From positions 1 to 32,224 of the forward strand of contig JAITRV010000023.1 of assembly GCA_031288215.1 (NCBI GenBank): a DNA stretch of 32,224 nt, read 5' to 3'. Positions within the stretch are counted from its first letter, which is position 1; each line of letters starts with the position of its first letter. The DNA comes from Spirochaetaceae bacterium (lineage in GTDB: Bacteria; Spirochaetota; Spirochaetia; Treponematales; Breznakiellaceae). The notes below the pieces were generated by a model that saw only the letters and a program-made list of their open reading frames with translations, was not told the origin of the DNA and did not search any database. Of the stretch, positions 32,218 through 32,224 are shown in pieces. Both the position numbers and the translations under genes were made by a program.

Positions 32218-32224
32218 GCCGTCG

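Overview
The window looks like chromosomal DNA of a moderately GC-rich spirochaete of the Treponema / termite-gut Treponema type. This is an inference from gene content and order: a dxs-cdaA-ybbR-acpS-DUF2225-truA string, a 29-residue AURKAIP1/COX24-type basic protein, a yajC-secD-secF-ispH string, and a split glycine decarboxylase (gcvPA/gcvPB). No rRNA or tRNA gene was seen, so the genus cannot be fixed.

Layout. 1-405: the 3' end of a decayed integrase-type transposase followed by four imperfect copies of a ~26-bp repeat. 399-767 (-): the C-terminal piece of a WYL-domain regulator. 949-6979 (-): a tightly packed housekeeping operon, in transcription order AURKAIP1/COX24 mini-protein, dxs, cdaA (c-di-AMP synthase), ybbR/cdaR, acpS, DUF2225, truA. 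7116-7760 (-): a CBS-CBS-ACT protein with a good promoter. 7761-8105: an A/T-rich regulatory gap. 8106-12 147 (+) and on to 13 032: rubredoxin, an unknown 96-residue protein, yajC-secD-secF and ispH. 13 129-17 066 (+): valS, a stand-alone HD (SpoT-like) hydrolase and a Crp/Fnr regulator.

17 067-24 982 (+) is the most interesting part. A Crp-type operator/promoter leads into a TDT-family anion channel, a cytoplasmic NarB/Nas-like molybdopterin nitrate reductase homologue, a 16-Cys four-cluster ferredoxin, an NADH/FAD oxidoreductase, a tract of 15-bp tandem repeats, and asrA-asrB-asrC (anaerobic sulfite reductase family). Read together this is a soluble NADH-driven oxyanion-to-hydride pathway: either nitrate to nitrite to ammonia, with the Asr complex acting as nitrite reductase, or nitrate reduction and sulfite reduction put under one switch. 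The adjacent Crp/Fnr protein carries an R-E-T-x-S-R recognition helix, which matches the TGTGA-N6-TCACA-like operator ahead of the TDT gene.

25 027-32 217 (-): a complete glycine cleavage operon, gcvT-gcvH-gcvPA-gcvPB-lplA-lpdA, behind a clear promoter, a tandem (two-aptamer) glycine riboswitch and an 11-bp hairpin. Including lplA (lipoylation of GcvH) and lpdA (L protein) makes the operon self-sufficient for glycine oxidation to CO2, NH3 and methylene-THF.
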